From: SAR86 cluster bacterium SAR86E
Lineage (GTDB): Bacteria > Pseudomonadota > Gammaproteobacteria > Magnimaribacterales > D2472
NCBI GenBank assembly: GCA_000307935.1
Contig: AMWX01000012.1
Location: 62,001 to 126,000 of the forward strand
Direction: 5' to 3'
Length of the DNA: 64,000 nt
Of the stretch, positions 26,243 through 35,104 are shown piece by piece. Each line of letters begins with the position of its first letter. Within the stretch, counting starts at the first letter, position 1. The notes under the pieces were generated by a model that worked only from the letters and a program-made list of their open reading frames with translations, did no database searches and was not told the DNA's origin. Position numbers and translations under genes: made by a program.

Positions 26243-27030
26243 GCGTAGATAAATTATCTTTAGAGGGTTTAAATTTTCAAGCAACGAAAGTAAGTATTAA
26301 AAATAATATTTTAACTGTTACATTAAATCGACCTAAGAAAAAAAACGCATTAAATAATGTGATGATGAATGAGCTGAACTATGCTTTAGCGTACGCGAAA
26401 CAAGAAAGAGAAATTAGGGTTGTTGTTATTGATGCGGAAGGAGATATTTTTTGCGCTGGAGCTGATCTAAGGCTTGCTAAAGAAGATTCTAATGTCCCAA
26501 AAATAGAGGGTGCAGATGACATCAGTTTCTCTCTTAGAAGACTACACAAACCAGCTATATGTAAAATTCAAGGCTCTGTTTTAGCCGGAGCCTTGTTGAT
26601 TTTAACCAATGCAACACATGCCATAGCAGTCGATACTGCAAAGTTTTCAGCGCCTGAGATACACAGAGGCTTGTGGCCTTTTATGGTCATGGCTGGATTG
26701 TTCAGAGTGATGCCTAAAAGAGCTGGGCTTGATTTTATTATGCGAGGTCAGCCCATCAATGCCAATCAGGCTGAAAGATGGGGGTTGATTAATGAATCTG
26801 TAGCTGCTCATGAATTGGATAAAAGAGTTAGCGAGCTGGCTGAAGAGCTAGCTAGTCTGGCGCCAGGAACTATGCAATTTGGTCTAGAGGCATATGAGAA
26901 ACAAGATGCTTTAGAGTTTGATGAAGCTCTGCCTTATCTACAAAAACAAATTGCTAAATGCTTTGAAGGTGATGATGCTAAGGAGGGTATTACTGCATTT
27001 TTAGAAAAAAGAAAACCTAATTGGAAATAA
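26239..27030 (+). CDS. enoyl-CoA hydratase/isomerase family protein (AtuE-like role)
   Basis: The 263-residue crotonase-fold protein has FCAGADLRLA near residue 72, where the oxyanion-hole glycine lies. ALLILTNATHAIAVDTAKFSAPE follows near 118-140, then GLWPF, matching the second oxyanion-hole strand and an acidic catalytic position. It would hydrate the double bond after carboxylation, the role of AtuE (isohexenylglutaconyl-CoA hydratase) or LiuC in related pathways. It overlaps the AtuA gene by 4 bases, and 13 bases separate it from the next gene. Confidence 0.87.
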   Translation: MSVDKLSLEGLNFQATKVSIKNNILTVTLNRPKKKNALNNVMMNELNYALAYAKQEREIRVVVIDAEGDIFCAGADLRLAKEDSNVPKIEGADDISFSLRRLHKPAICKIQGSVLAGALLILTNATHAIAVDTAKFSAPEIHRGLWPFMVMAGLFRVMPKRAGLDFIMRGQPINANQAERWGLINESVAAHELDKRVSELAEELASLAPGTMQFGLEAYEKQDALEFDEALPYLQKQIAKCFEGDDAKEGITAFLEKRKPNWK

Positions 27031-27043
27031 ATAAGGAAGAATT

Positions 27044-28267
27044 ATGGATTTAGAATACGGACCTGAATATCAAGACTTCACAAAAGAGGTTGAAAGCTTT
27101 TGTGAAAAATATAAAGGATTGTCTTTTACGGATGGTTCTAATAATCCATTAGGAAGTTCAGGAGGTTCTGGTGGCCTCCAAATGTCTAGGTCTGAATGGC
27201 AAAAAACCTTAATTGAAAATGGCTATTTTGCTCGCTCAGTTCCAAAAGAATATGGAGGATATGGCGGCGAAGCAGATATTCTGAAAAGCAGAATTATTGC
27301 TGCAGAATTTTCAAAATCTAACACTCCAGGTGCAATGGGTGGTCAAGGGATTGATATGCTGGTTCCCACTCTATTAGAGATGGGTACTGAGGAACAAAAA
27401 CAAGCCTATATCAAACCTACACTTCATGGAGAAATGATTTGGTGCCAAGGTTACTCTGAGCCAAATGCGGGGAGTGATCTGGCAAGTTTACAAACTAAGG
27501 GGGAGTTAGTTGGAGATGAATGGGTGATTAATGGTCAAAAAATATGGACCAGTACCGCTCAATACTCACAAATGTGTTTTTGTCTTGTTAGAACTGAACC
27601 AGATGCACTAAAACATGCTGGAATAAGCTACTTATTGATTCCAATGGATACCTCAGGTATTGAAATTAGACCACTCGTTGATATGACTTTGAAGGCTGGA
27701 TTTAATGAAGTCTTTTTTACAGATGTGAAAATTCCTGCAGGCAATATTGTAGGCAAAAGAGGTGAAGGCTGGGCAGTTGCAAATGCAACTTTAGGGCATG
27801 AAAGAGGTTCCTTGGCTCCACCAGACGCAACCATGAATAGAGTGAATATGCTGATGCATTTAATGAGAGAAGAAACGTTAGATGGAAAGCCATTAATTGA
27901 GCATCCAATTTACCGAGATCGATTAATGCAAATTCAAGGCAAAGTTTTAGCACAACAATCTCACGCCTTAAGACTGTTATCAGCTAAGTTAAATCCAGGA
28001 GCTGATGTCAAGATAGGCAAAATGATACAAAAACTCACTGGAACAGAGTTAAGGCACGAATTAGAAGGCCTTGCCATTGATGTGATGGGTGAAATTGGAA
28101 CCTTGTATGAAGATAGCCCACATCTTAAAAATGACGGTACATGGCAATTCATATACATGTATTTTCTCGGCCTCATTATCGGTGGAGGAACCAGTCAAAT
28201 TCAAAAGAATATCATTGCCGAGCGAGGTCTAGGCATGCCTAAAGAACCAAAAGTAGAAGGAGCATAA
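27044..28267 (+). CDS. acyl-CoA dehydrogenase (large-partner type)
   Basis: The 407-residue acyl-CoA dehydrogenase has WCQGYSEPNAGSDLASL near residue 138, VINGQKIWTSTAQYS near 163, and a C-terminal GGGTSQIQKNIIAERGLG in the flavin-binding loop. AAGGAAGA precedes the ATG. It is followed after a single base by a shorter homologue, suggesting a heteromeric enzyme like the steroid-type alpha/beta dehydrogenases. Within the operon it would supply the unsaturated acyl-CoA that the carboxylase uses, the role of AtuD (citronellyl-CoA dehydrogenase) in Pseudomonas. The exact substrate is unknown. Confidence 0.88.
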   Translation: MDLEYGPEYQDFTKEVESFCEKYKGLSFTDGSNNPLGSSGGSGGLQMSRSEWQKTLIENGYFARSVPKEYGGYGGEADILKSRIIAAEFSKSNTPGAMGGQGIDMLVPTLLEMGTEEQKQAYIKPTLHGEMIWCQGYSEPNAGSDLASLQTKGELVGDEWVINGQKIWTSTAQYSQMCFCLVRTEPDALKHAGISYLLIPMDTSGIEIRPLVDMTLKAGFNEVFFTDVKIPAGNIVGKRGEGWAVANATLGHERGSLAPPDATMNRVNMLMHLMREETLDGKPLIEHPIYRDRLMQIQGKVLAQQSHALRLLSAKLNPGADVKIGKMIQKLTGTELRHELEGLAIDVMGEIGTLYEDSPHLKNDGTWQFIYMYFLGLIIGGGTSQIQKNIIAERGLGMPKEPKVEGA

Positions 28268-28268
28268 A

Positions 28269-29354
28269 ATGTATTTTGGCTTATCAGAAGAACAATCCTT
28301 TTTTCAGGACAATGTAAAAAAGTATTTAGAAGAACATGCCACCATAGATAATATTAAACATATTACTAGCGGTGATAAAAAAAACCTTTCTGCAGAGATT
28401 CATCAAGGCCTTCTTAATCTAGGTATAAATGGGCTATTAATTCCAGAAGAATTTGGTGGTCTAGGTCTGGATTTGCTCTTTGCAGCTGTTGTTTCAGAAG
28501 CTTTGGGAGGTGGAGTGGGCCCTACTCCATTTATTGCACCCTATGTTATGGCGCCAACAGCTATTAAGCATGCAGGTAGTAAAACCCAGCAAGAAAATTA
28601 TCTTTCTAAAATTGCCACTAATGAATATCGTTTTGGAGTTGGGTTTAGTGAATTCATTGGCAAAAGAAATGATGCTGGAATAACTTTTTCGGACAATGTA
28701 TTGGATGGTAGAGCTATGTTTGTGCTCGATACAAATGACGCAACGCATTTATTGCTTGCAGATGAAAAAGGTCAGATATTTGTTGTAGATGCAAAATCCA
28801 CAGACTTAGAAATAGTCAAACTAACTACAGTTGATAAAACCAGGCAATATACAGAGGTGATTTGCAAGAACTTAGAGGCAGAACTGCTAGAACATTCATC
28901 TGATTCAATAAATCCAATCAATCAAGCAATTGATGCTGGTAGGATTATGCTTGCTGCAGATTCTCTTGGCGCTTCACAAACCATGATAGACAAGGCAGTT
29001 GATTATGCTAAGGAGCGAAGACAATTTGGCAGAGCAATAGGATCATTCCAGGCTGTAAAGCATATGTGTGCAGAAATGGCTGCTGACTTGGAGCCCTGCT
29101 ATGCATTAGTTTGGCACGCTGCGCATTGCCATGACCATTCTCCTGCCGAGGCTAGATTAATGGCTTGTCATGCAAAAGCACACGTCTCCGAAATGAGTAA
29201 AGGAATAGCAAAAAAAGCTACCGAAGTTCATGGTGGCATGGGTTTCACAGACCTTCTAGGGCTACATTACTGGTTTAAACGCATTGGATTAAACCGTCAG
29301 ATTTTAGGCAGCCCAGAGCTCATAAGGGAAGAAGCATACCAAGCGCAAGTTTAA
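28269..29354 (+). CDS. acyl-CoA dehydrogenase (partner subunit type)
   Basis: The 361-residue protein is shorter than a typical acyl-CoA dehydrogenase (380-400). It has a weak middle domain, but the C-terminal RRQFGRAIGSFQAVKHMCAEMA and EVHGGMGFTD are conserved. The terminal RQILGSPELIREEA replaces the usual GTSEIQ. It probably pairs with the preceding 407-residue subunit. It is the last gene of the operon, and its stop overlaps by 4 bases the convergent isomerase gene. Confidence 0.85.
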   Translation: MYFGLSEEQSFFQDNVKKYLEEHATIDNIKHITSGDKKNLSAEIHQGLLNLGINGLLIPEEFGGLGLDLLFAAVVSEALGGGVGPTPFIAPYVMAPTAIKHAGSKTQQENYLSKIATNEYRFGVGFSEFIGKRNDAGITFSDNVLDGRAMFVLDTNDATHLLLADEKGQIFVVDAKSTDLEIVKLTTVDKTRQYTEVICKNLEAELLEHSSDSINPINQAIDAGRIMLAADSLGASQTMIDKAVDYAKERRQFGRAIGSFQAVKHMCAEMAADLEPCYALVWHAAHCHDHSPAEARLMACHAKAHVSEMSKGIAKKATEVHGGMGFTDLLGLHYWFKRIGLNRQILGSPELIREEAYQAQV

Positions 29355-29965
29355 ATTAAGTGTTGATTAATAGCCTCTTCTAAAAGATTAGTTCGATCAT
29401 TTCCAAAAAACATGTGCTCTTTATAAAAAAATGTCGGTGAGCCAAAGCCTCCTCTATCAATGAGCTCATCAGTATTTTTTAATAAAAGATCTTTTGCCTT
29501 TTGAGAGCTTATAAATTTTTTGAACTCTTCGGGACTAAGACTTGAATTCTTAGCTATGCCTACAAGGCAATCTTCTTGGCTGATATCAGCGCCTTCTCCC
29601 CAGTATGACTGAAAAACATTTCTAGCAAATATTTCTAGTTTTTCTTCTTGAATAGCAAACAAACATCCACGCATAGCTTTCACCGAATTCACGGGAAAAA
29701 CCTTTGGGAATGTTATCTCAATGCCTCTTATTTTTGACCAGAGAGCAAGATCATTATTAGCATATGAAAGTTTTAATTGATTCGGTTTACTTCTGAACTC
29801 ATATACATCTTGATTAACATTATTAAAAACCCCACCTACCAAAATCGGTTTCCAGATAATTTCTATACCTAGTCTTTGTGATAATGGTAAAATTTCAGTA
29901 AAAGCTAAATAAGTCCATGGGCTCGAGCAATCAAAGTAGAATTCTACTTGGTGAAAATTTTTCAT
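29351..29965 (-). CDS. DsbA-fold 2-hydroxychromene-2-carboxylate isomerase family protein
   Basis: The 204-residue protein matches the kappa-class GST-like/DsbA-family isomerases. It has an N-terminal VEFYFDCSSPWTYLAF, in which the first Ser of SSPW takes the place of the DsbA cysteine and should bind glutathione. A C-terminal RGGFGSPTFFYKEHMFFGNDR follows, with the family's cis-proline loop. Family members act in aromatic-acid degradation or as glutathione-dependent isomerases of other substrates. Its 3' end meets the acyl-CoA dehydrogenase operon convergently. A GST at 19567 is a second glutathione enzyme in this region. The substrate is unknown. Confidence 0.85.
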   Translation of the reverse strand: MKNFHQVEFYFDCSSPWTYLAFTEILPLSQRLGIEIIWKPILVGGVFNNVNQDVYEFRSKPNQLKLSYANNDLALWSKIRGIEITFPKVFPVNSVKAMRGCLFAIQEEKLEIFARNVFQSYWGEGADISQEDCLVGIAKNSSLSPEEFKKFISSQKAKDLLLKNTDELIDRGGFGSPTFFYKEHMFFGNDRTNLLEEAINQHLI

Positions 29966-29989
29966 AATATAAATTGTAATTTAATTATC

Positions 29990-32083
29990 TTGAACAATCA
30001 GAAAAAAACTATCTGTTACATACTTTTGATTTTATGTAGCTTTGCAGTTGAATCAAAAATTAATATTCAGATCTCTGAAGAGAAGGAACTATTAAGTCAA
30101 GAAATATATGAAAAAATAACAAATGAGCATTTTTTTAAAGACAAAAGTGTAGCTAATATTAATTCTGAAATCTTTAGGCTTTTGCTTAAGCAATTAGATT
30201 CGCAAAAAATTTATTTTACAAAATATGAGGTGGATTCCTTTCAAAAAAAATTTAGGGCATTTGATAGTTCTATGGCTTCAAAAACCAGAGTAACAAATAA
30301 TATCAACCTTGCATCCTTTTATGAGTTAGTTAATTTATATTTCAATCGGCTCGCAGAAACAACTAACTATCAGATAAGAGAAGTTAAAAAAAATAGATTT
30401 GATTTTGAAGAAGATGAAAGTCTACAAATTGATTACGAGGATGCTGAATGGCAGAAAAATAAATTTTTATTAAGACAAACTTGGAAGAAACTTGCTAAGA
30501 ATGACGTCTTAACATCCATGCTTGCAGAAAAAGATAGTAGCGAGGCAGTTGAGGCTATAAAAAAACGTTATCAAAATAGGTTAAGAAGAATCATGCAACG
30601 AAATGAAGAAGATGTATTTTCTATTGTAATGAATAATATGACTTCTTTCTTTGACCCTCATTCTTCATACTTTTCTCCTAAATCTGCAGAGGACTTCGAG
30701 ATGACCATGAGTTTAAAGTTAGAAGGTATTGGGGCTCTGCTAACCACAGAAGACGATTATCCAGTCATAGTAAGTGTTGTTCCAGGAGGGCCTGCAGAAA
30801 AAACAGGAAAAATTAACCCAGATGACAAAATTGTAAAGATAACACAGGTTGAGACTCCCCGCCCAGAGCCAGTTGACGTGGTTGGATGGAGAATTGATGA
30901 AGTGGTGCAATTAATTAGAGGTGAATCAGGCACCCAAGTTGAGCTTGAAATAATTCCCGCTAAAACAGAAGATTTTAGTGATCGAAAATTTGTAACCATC
31001 ACCCGAGAAGAAGTAAAACTGGAAGAACAAGCGGCAAAATCTAGCATCATTGAATTAGAGCAAAACTCTCAAATGATAAAAATTGGAATCATAGATCTAC
31101 CTGCTTTTTATATCGACTTTAATGCTTGGAGAAATAGAGATCCAAATTATAGAAGTAGTTCAAAAGATGTTCAAAAAATTCTTGAAGATTTTAACTCTCA
31201 AAATGTTGATGGTGTAATCATTGATTTAAGAAGTAACTCTGGTGGCTCGCTGTATGAAGCTAACAAATTAACTGGTCTATTTATTGCCTCTGGTGCAACA
31301 CTGCAGGTTAAAGAAAGCAACGGAAGTGTAAGACCATGGGGAGATGCAAGAGCAAAACAAGCCTGGATAAAGCCCATGGCTGTTATGGTAAATCGATATT
31401 CCGCATCTGCATCAGAAATCTTTGCTGGCGCTATACAAGACTACCAGCGAGGGATTATTATTGGACAAAGAACTTTTGGAAAAGGCACTGTTCAAAAGTT
31501 GGATAACCTTAGCTCAGGTCAATTAAAAGTTACAGAATCAAAGTTTTACAGAGTGTCAGGTTCTGGGATGCAGAATAAAGGCATAGAACCAGACATAGTG
31601 CTGCCTTCCAGTTGGGATATAGAAGAAATTGGTGAAAGCTCTTTGGATTCAGCGTTACCTTGGGATCAAATAAAGCCAGTAAGGTTTAAAAGATTTAAAA
31701 TGAATAAAGATCTTATATCAGATATTAAAAATTTACATATTGATAGGGTTAATAAAAATCCAAATTTGAAATATATCCTAGATATTCGTGAAAGATATGA
31801 CGCTCAAAAAAATAAAAAAACACTCTCTCTAAATTTCAAAAAAAGAGAGCAAGAAAAATATGAAAGGCAAGACTGGTCATTAAATACAGAAAATAAAAGA
31901 CGCTCTAGTCTAGACCTAGAGATTTTTAATTCTTATCAAGAGCTTAAAGATTTTAATGAAAACAATGAAGATACTAAAAAAGATATTGATATTGAAAAAG
32001 ATTATCTATTGAAAGAAGGTGCTCAAATTCTTTATGATTATATGCTTCTAAGTAAGAATATTTTAATATCTAAAGCAGCTTAA
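29990..32083 (+). CDS. prc: tail-specific (C-terminal processing) periplasmic protease Prc
   Basis: I place the start at TTG 29990 (697 residues) because it gives a normal signal peptide (basic NNQKK, hydrophobic ICYILLILCSF). Starts at 29948/29951 lie inside the divergent gene and no ATG is available; the start remains uncertain. The protein has an N-terminal helical domain, a PDZ domain at about residues 230-330 and the S41 protease domain. The Ser/Lys dyad is visible in SASASEIFAGA and FGKGTVQ. Prc degrades or trims periplasmic proteins, including peptidoglycan hydrolases and penicillin-binding protein 3 in E. coli. It is 2 bases before xthA. Confidence 0.88.
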   Translation: MNNQKKTICYILLILCSFAVESKINIQISEEKELLSQEIYEKITNEHFFKDKSVANINSEIFRLLLKQLDSQKIYFTKYEVDSFQKKFRAFDSSMASKTRVTNNINLASFYELVNLYFNRLAETTNYQIREVKKNRFDFEEDESLQIDYEDAEWQKNKFLLRQTWKKLAKNDVLTSMLAEKDSSEAVEAIKKRYQNRLRRIMQRNEEDVFSIVMNNMTSFFDPHSSYFSPKSAEDFEMTMSLKLEGIGALLTTEDDYPVIVSVVPGGPAEKTGKINPDDKIVKITQVETPRPEPVDVVGWRIDEVVQLIRGESGTQVELEIIPAKTEDFSDRKFVTITREEVKLEEQAAKSSIIELEQNSQMIKIGIIDLPAFYIDFNAWRNRDPNYRSSSKDVQKILEDFNSQNVDGVIIDLRSNSGGSLYEANKLTGLFIASGATLQVKESNGSVRPWGDARAKQAWIKPMAVMVNRYSASASEIFAGAIQDYQRGIIIGQRTFGKGTVQKLDNLSSGQLKVTESKFYRVSGSGMQNKGIEPDIVLPSSWDIEEIGESSLDSALPWDQIKPVRFKRFKMNKDLISDIKNLHIDRVNKNPNLKYILDIRERYDAQKNKKTLSLNFKKREQEKYERQDWSLNTENKRRSSLDLEIFNSYQELKDFNENNEDTKKDIDIEKDYLLKEGAQILYDYMLLSKNILISKAA

Positions 32084-32085
32084 AT

Positions 32086-32895
32086 ATGAAAATTGTATCT
32101 TTTAACATAAATAGTATCAGAGCTCGTCCTCATCAACTAATTCATCTAAGAGATACATTAGATCCTGATGTTATTGGAATACAAGAAACCAAAGTCAATG
32201 ACCCTGAATTTCCAATTGATGAAATAAAAGAAATTGGCTATCACCCTGAATTTTGGGGACAAAAGGGTCACTATGGTGTTGCAATCCTTAGCAAAGACAA
32301 ACCTAAGGAAGTAGTGAAAGGGTTCAAGGGAGATTCTCCTGAAGAACAAAAGCGATTTATCCAAGCAACTTTTAAATGGAAAAAAGAGAAAATTACTATT
32401 ATGAATGGTTACTTTCCTCAGGGAGAAAACAGATCTCATGAAACTAAATTTCCTAAAAAGATCAAGTTTTATGATGATTTGGAAAAACACATTAAAAAAT
32501 TACAAAAAAAGGAGAACAATCTAATAGTTATGGGAGACTTTAATGTAGCGCCCACTGAATTAGATATAGGTATTGGAGAGCCTAATGTAAAAAGGTGGCT
32601 TAGAGATGGTAAAACAGCCTTTCTTCCTGAAGAAATTAAGATGTGGAATAATATTAAAAATCTTGGTTTTGTTGATTCATGGAGAAAACAAAATCCAAAT
32701 GATGATTCTACATATTCATGGTTTGATTATCGCTCAAGGATGTTTGATGATAACCCGAAAAGGGGATTGAGAATTGATCACATACTTGTATCAGAAGATA
32801 TAGAGCATACAATTCTGGATACTGGAATAGATTACTCTGCTAGGGCAATGGAGAAACCATCAGATCATTGCCCGATCTGGTTAAAATTAAAATAA
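32086..32895 (+). CDS. xthA: exodeoxyribonuclease III
   Basis: The 269-residue protein has the exonuclease III/AP endonuclease pattern. The N-terminal FNINSIRARPHQL is followed by the metal-binding Glu in GIQETKV (about residue 33). MNGYFPQGEN lies near 106, GDFNVAPTELDIG near 152, and the final SDHCPIW with catalytic His. It repairs abasic sites and removes 3' blocks. It starts 2 bases after prc and ends 5 bases before the convergent tadA. Confidence 0.95.
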   Translation: MKIVSFNINSIRARPHQLIHLRDTLDPDVIGIQETKVNDPEFPIDEIKEIGYHPEFWGQKGHYGVAILSKDKPKEVVKGFKGDSPEEQKRFIQATFKWKKEKITIMNGYFPQGENRSHETKFPKKIKFYDDLEKHIKKLQKKENNLIVMGDFNVAPTELDIGIGEPNVKRWLRDGKTAFLPEEIKMWNNIKNLGFVDSWRKQNPNDDSTYSWFDYRSRMFDDNPKRGLRIDHILVSEDIEHTILDTGIDYSARAMEKPSDHCPIWLKLK

Positions 32896-32900
32896 AGGTT

Positions 32901-33374
32901 TTAAGAATCCCTATTATTTCTTTTGGATTGAAAAAATTTTTTTAAAAGGCGTGAGGACTGCTCTTGCATATGTCCTCCACTAAAAATCACTTTATGATTA
33001 AGATCATCTCTCTCTAGAAATTGGTCGATCGATTGAATCGCACCTGTCTTTGGTTCATTCGCACCAAAATACAATGAATCTATTCTGGCATCTACAATTG
33101 CTTTTGCGCACATATGACAAGGTTCAAGCGTAACGTATATTTCACATCCCTTAAGTCTATAATTTTTTATAAATTGACTTGCTTGATTAATAGCATTGAT
33201 TTCTGCATGGGAAGAGATGGAATTTTTTAGTATTACTTGATTAAAACCCCTGCCTATAATTTCTCCATTATTGACTACAATTGCGCCTACTGGCACTTCA
33301 TCATTATCAAACGCAAGTCTAGCCATATGCATGGCTTCAACCATATAACTATTAATTTTATTATTACGTATCAA
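32901..33374 (-). CDS. tadA: tRNA-specific adenosine deaminase TadA
   Basis: The 157-residue reading starts at TTG 33374; an internal ATG at 33344 (147 residues) also fits and would begin at MVEAMHMARLAF, so the start is ambiguous and neither has a clear Shine-Dalgarno. The deaminase core is intact: HAEINAI with zinc His and catalytic Glu (near residue 62), and EPCHMCAKAI with two zinc cysteines (near 92). TadA converts A34 to inosine in tRNA-Arg(ACG). It is downstream of the nitroreductase gene by 13 bases on the same strand. Confidence 0.92.
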   Translation of the reverse strand: MIRNNKINSYMVEAMHMARLAFDNDEVPVGAIVVNNGEIIGRGFNQVILKNSISSHAEINAINQASQFIKNYRLKGCEIYVTLEPCHMCAKAIVDARIDSLYFGANEPKTGAIQSIDQFLERDDLNHKVIFSGGHMQEQSSRLLKKFFQSKRNNRDS

Positions 33375-33387
33375 AAGTTAAATAGTT

Positions 33388-34041
33388 TTATAAAAACTTA
33401 GCCCATTCTTGAAGAGGTCTTCTTTCGGACTTTAAAGAATTAACCGTGGCAGTATCATTTTTATATCCTATTGCCATGCCGCAAAATAATATATCGCTAT
33501 CTTTAGCTTTTACAAACTCAGAAACACTATCATGTTTCATTGACCAAGCCTCCTGAGCACAAGTATCTAAGCCAGCTTCTTTTGCTAGCAACATAAAAGT
33601 TTGCAAGAACATTCCCAAATCAGACCACTGAGGAGGACCCATTTGACGATCAATGAAGCAAAAAAAAGCACACGGTGCTCCAAAGAATCTAAAATTTTCC
33701 ATAATTTGTGAAATCCTAGCATCTTTATCTTCTCTACCTATTCCAAGTAGTTCATACATTTGCTCGCCCAATTCAAACCTAGAAGTTCTATATGGCTCTT
33801 TTAACTTTTGAGGATAAATATCGTATGCAGGCACTTCAGGTATAGTCCAGCTCTCTTGAAAAGTAAGAAACTTTTGCATTGAAGAGCCGTTAATAACAAA
33901 TATTTTCCAAGGTTGAAGATTGCCACCAGATGCGGCTCTAGATGATTTTTTTAATAAAATCTCTAATAGCTCATTAGAGACCGGATTGCTTAAAAAAGAC
34001 CTAACAGATGATCTGGAAAGAACTGCATCAGTAACATTCAT
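33388..34041 (-). CDS. nitroreductase family FMN protein
   Basis: The 217-residue protein has the nitroreductase N-terminus RSSVRSFLSNPV followed by RAASGGNLQPWKIFVI (about residues 35-50), which forms part of the FMN-binding site. FLQTFMLLAKEAGLDTCAQEAW follows near 145. It would reduce nitro or quinone compounds with NAD(P)H. The physiological substrate is unknown. Upstream lies the short region carrying the duplicated guaA 3' end, so this gene may originally have followed guaA directly. Confidence 0.87.
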   Translation of the reverse strand: MNVTDAVLSRSSVRSFLSNPVSNELLEILLKKSSRAASGGNLQPWKIFVINGSSMQKFLTFQESWTIPEVPAYDIYPQKLKEPYRTSRFELGEQMYELLGIGREDKDARISQIMENFRFFGAPCAFFCFIDRQMGPPQWSDLGMFLQTFMLLAKEAGLDTCAQEAWSMKHDSVSEFVKAKDSDILFCGMAIGYKNDTATVNSLKSERRPLQEWAKFL

Positions 34042-34070
34042 TCATATTATCTTATATGAAGGCTAAGATT

Positions 34071-34088
34071 ATTCCCACTCAATAGTCG
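34071..34088 (-). repeat. second copy of the guaA 3' end (candidate attachment-site repeat)
   Basis: ATTCCCACTCAATAGTCG matches the guaA 3' end at 35107-35124 in the same orientation over 18 bases with one mismatch. Read on the minus strand it encodes TIEWE and then a stop, the last five residues of GuaA. The in-frame sequence upstream stays open for only about 20 further codons and does not resemble GuaA. The 206-base gap 34042-34247 holds this repeat and nothing else I can identify. The two copies bracket the FkbM gene. Confidence 0.7.
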
Positions 34089-34247
34089 AAGTTTTAGAAA
34101 GTCTTTTAACATTGGTTACAGGTATGAAATTAAAAGCATGGAACTCTTATCTTATATTTTTTTGTCCTGCCGACTCAATCAATTCATGTATTTTAGATGT
34201 AACTTTATAATGTATATGTTAAAAACATTGTAATCATTGGATCAGTT

Positions 34248-35036
34248 TCACTTTACGAAAAATATATTTTTAGTTCCATCTGTAATTTCTTCCTCCATAG
34301 ATATACCTTCAGCATCTATGGCGATAAAATTGTATGCTTTTAATAGATTGAAAACTTCCTTATGATTTCTGCTTACCTCTACCATAAGTGCTTTTGTGTT
34401 CCGGAGAACTTGCTTGGCTCCCTTCAAAACTGATAATTCAGCGCCCTCTACATCAATCTTCAAAAAACTTGGATTTACTGAATGCTGCTCACATATGGAA
34501 TCCACTGTTTTTACTTTCACACTTACCCTTGTAATCAAGTTTTTACTATTTTGCTGAGACTCTGACAGACTTTCATTAGATGCGTCGACGAATTCACTCA
34601 CTAAAGAATTTGTAAAACCTCCAAATTTCTCCGTATAGAAATCCATCTCGCCATCTTCATCTGCCATAGCAAATGGAAGAACCTTAGTGGAATCTCTAAC
34701 ATTCTTTTCCAATAAATACCTGCTTTCTATTGTTGGCTCAGCAACGAGAACCTTGCCCTCTGCGCCAACCAAGTCTTCAAATATTTGTGTTAAATAGCCT
34801 ATATGTCCTCCAATTTCTAAGACGCAGTCTCCTTTATTAATTAACTTGCTGAATAATTTCAGCTCAGAAGACTCCCTTTGCGAACCATAAAACCAATATC
34901 CCTTATGAAGCCATGTCAATAAATGTAGTTTTCTCAAAGTGACATCATGCTTCCATCCATATTCAAAATTTAATCCTCTGAGAATTGGAAACACAATCTT
35001 TCTGAGAAGTTTTATATTTGCTAAGTTTTGCTTCAT
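34248..35036 (-). CDS. FkbM-family SAM-dependent methyltransferase
   Basis: The 262-residue protein has the class I methyltransferase SAM-binding motif VLEIGGHIGYLTQ (about residues 76-88, in place of the common VLDVGANIGYYT) and VAEPTIES near 103. It also carries the FkbM hallmark FLKIDVEGAELSVLKGA near 191-207. FkbM proteins O-methylate sugars or polyketides, often on surface glycans. It stands alone between the guaA 3' end and a duplicate of that end, 68 bases after guaA, which suggests arrival on a small integrated element. No partner glycosyltransferase is adjacent. Confidence 0.85.
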   Translation of the reverse strand: MKQNLANIKLLRKIVFPILRGLNFEYGWKHDVTLRKLHLLTWLHKGYWFYGSQRESSELKLFSKLINKGDCVLEIGGHIGYLTQIFEDLVGAEGKVLVAEPTIESRYLLEKNVRDSTKVLPFAMADEDGEMDFYTEKFGGFTNSLVSEFVDASNESLSESQQNSKNLITRVSVKVKTVDSICEQHSVNPSFLKIDVEGAELSVLKGAKQVLRNTKALMVEVSRNHKEVFNLLKAYNFIAIDAEGISMEEEITDGTKNIFFVK

Positions 35037-35104
35037 CCTAAAATTTCTTTATAATTTAAAAACCAACATTTGACTATAAGAATCTTTAGTTCTTTTGTCA
35101 TCAT

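Noticed and set aside
29948-29989. Earlier Prc start at 29948 or 29951
   Set aside because: It lies inside the divergent isomerase gene and would add 14 residues before a complete signal peptide.
34089-34247. Possible remnant gene upstream of the duplicated guaA end
   Set aside because: The minus-strand frame ending in TIEWE stays open for only about 25 codons before a stop, and the rest has several stops; no family recognised. Kept only as part of the repeat.
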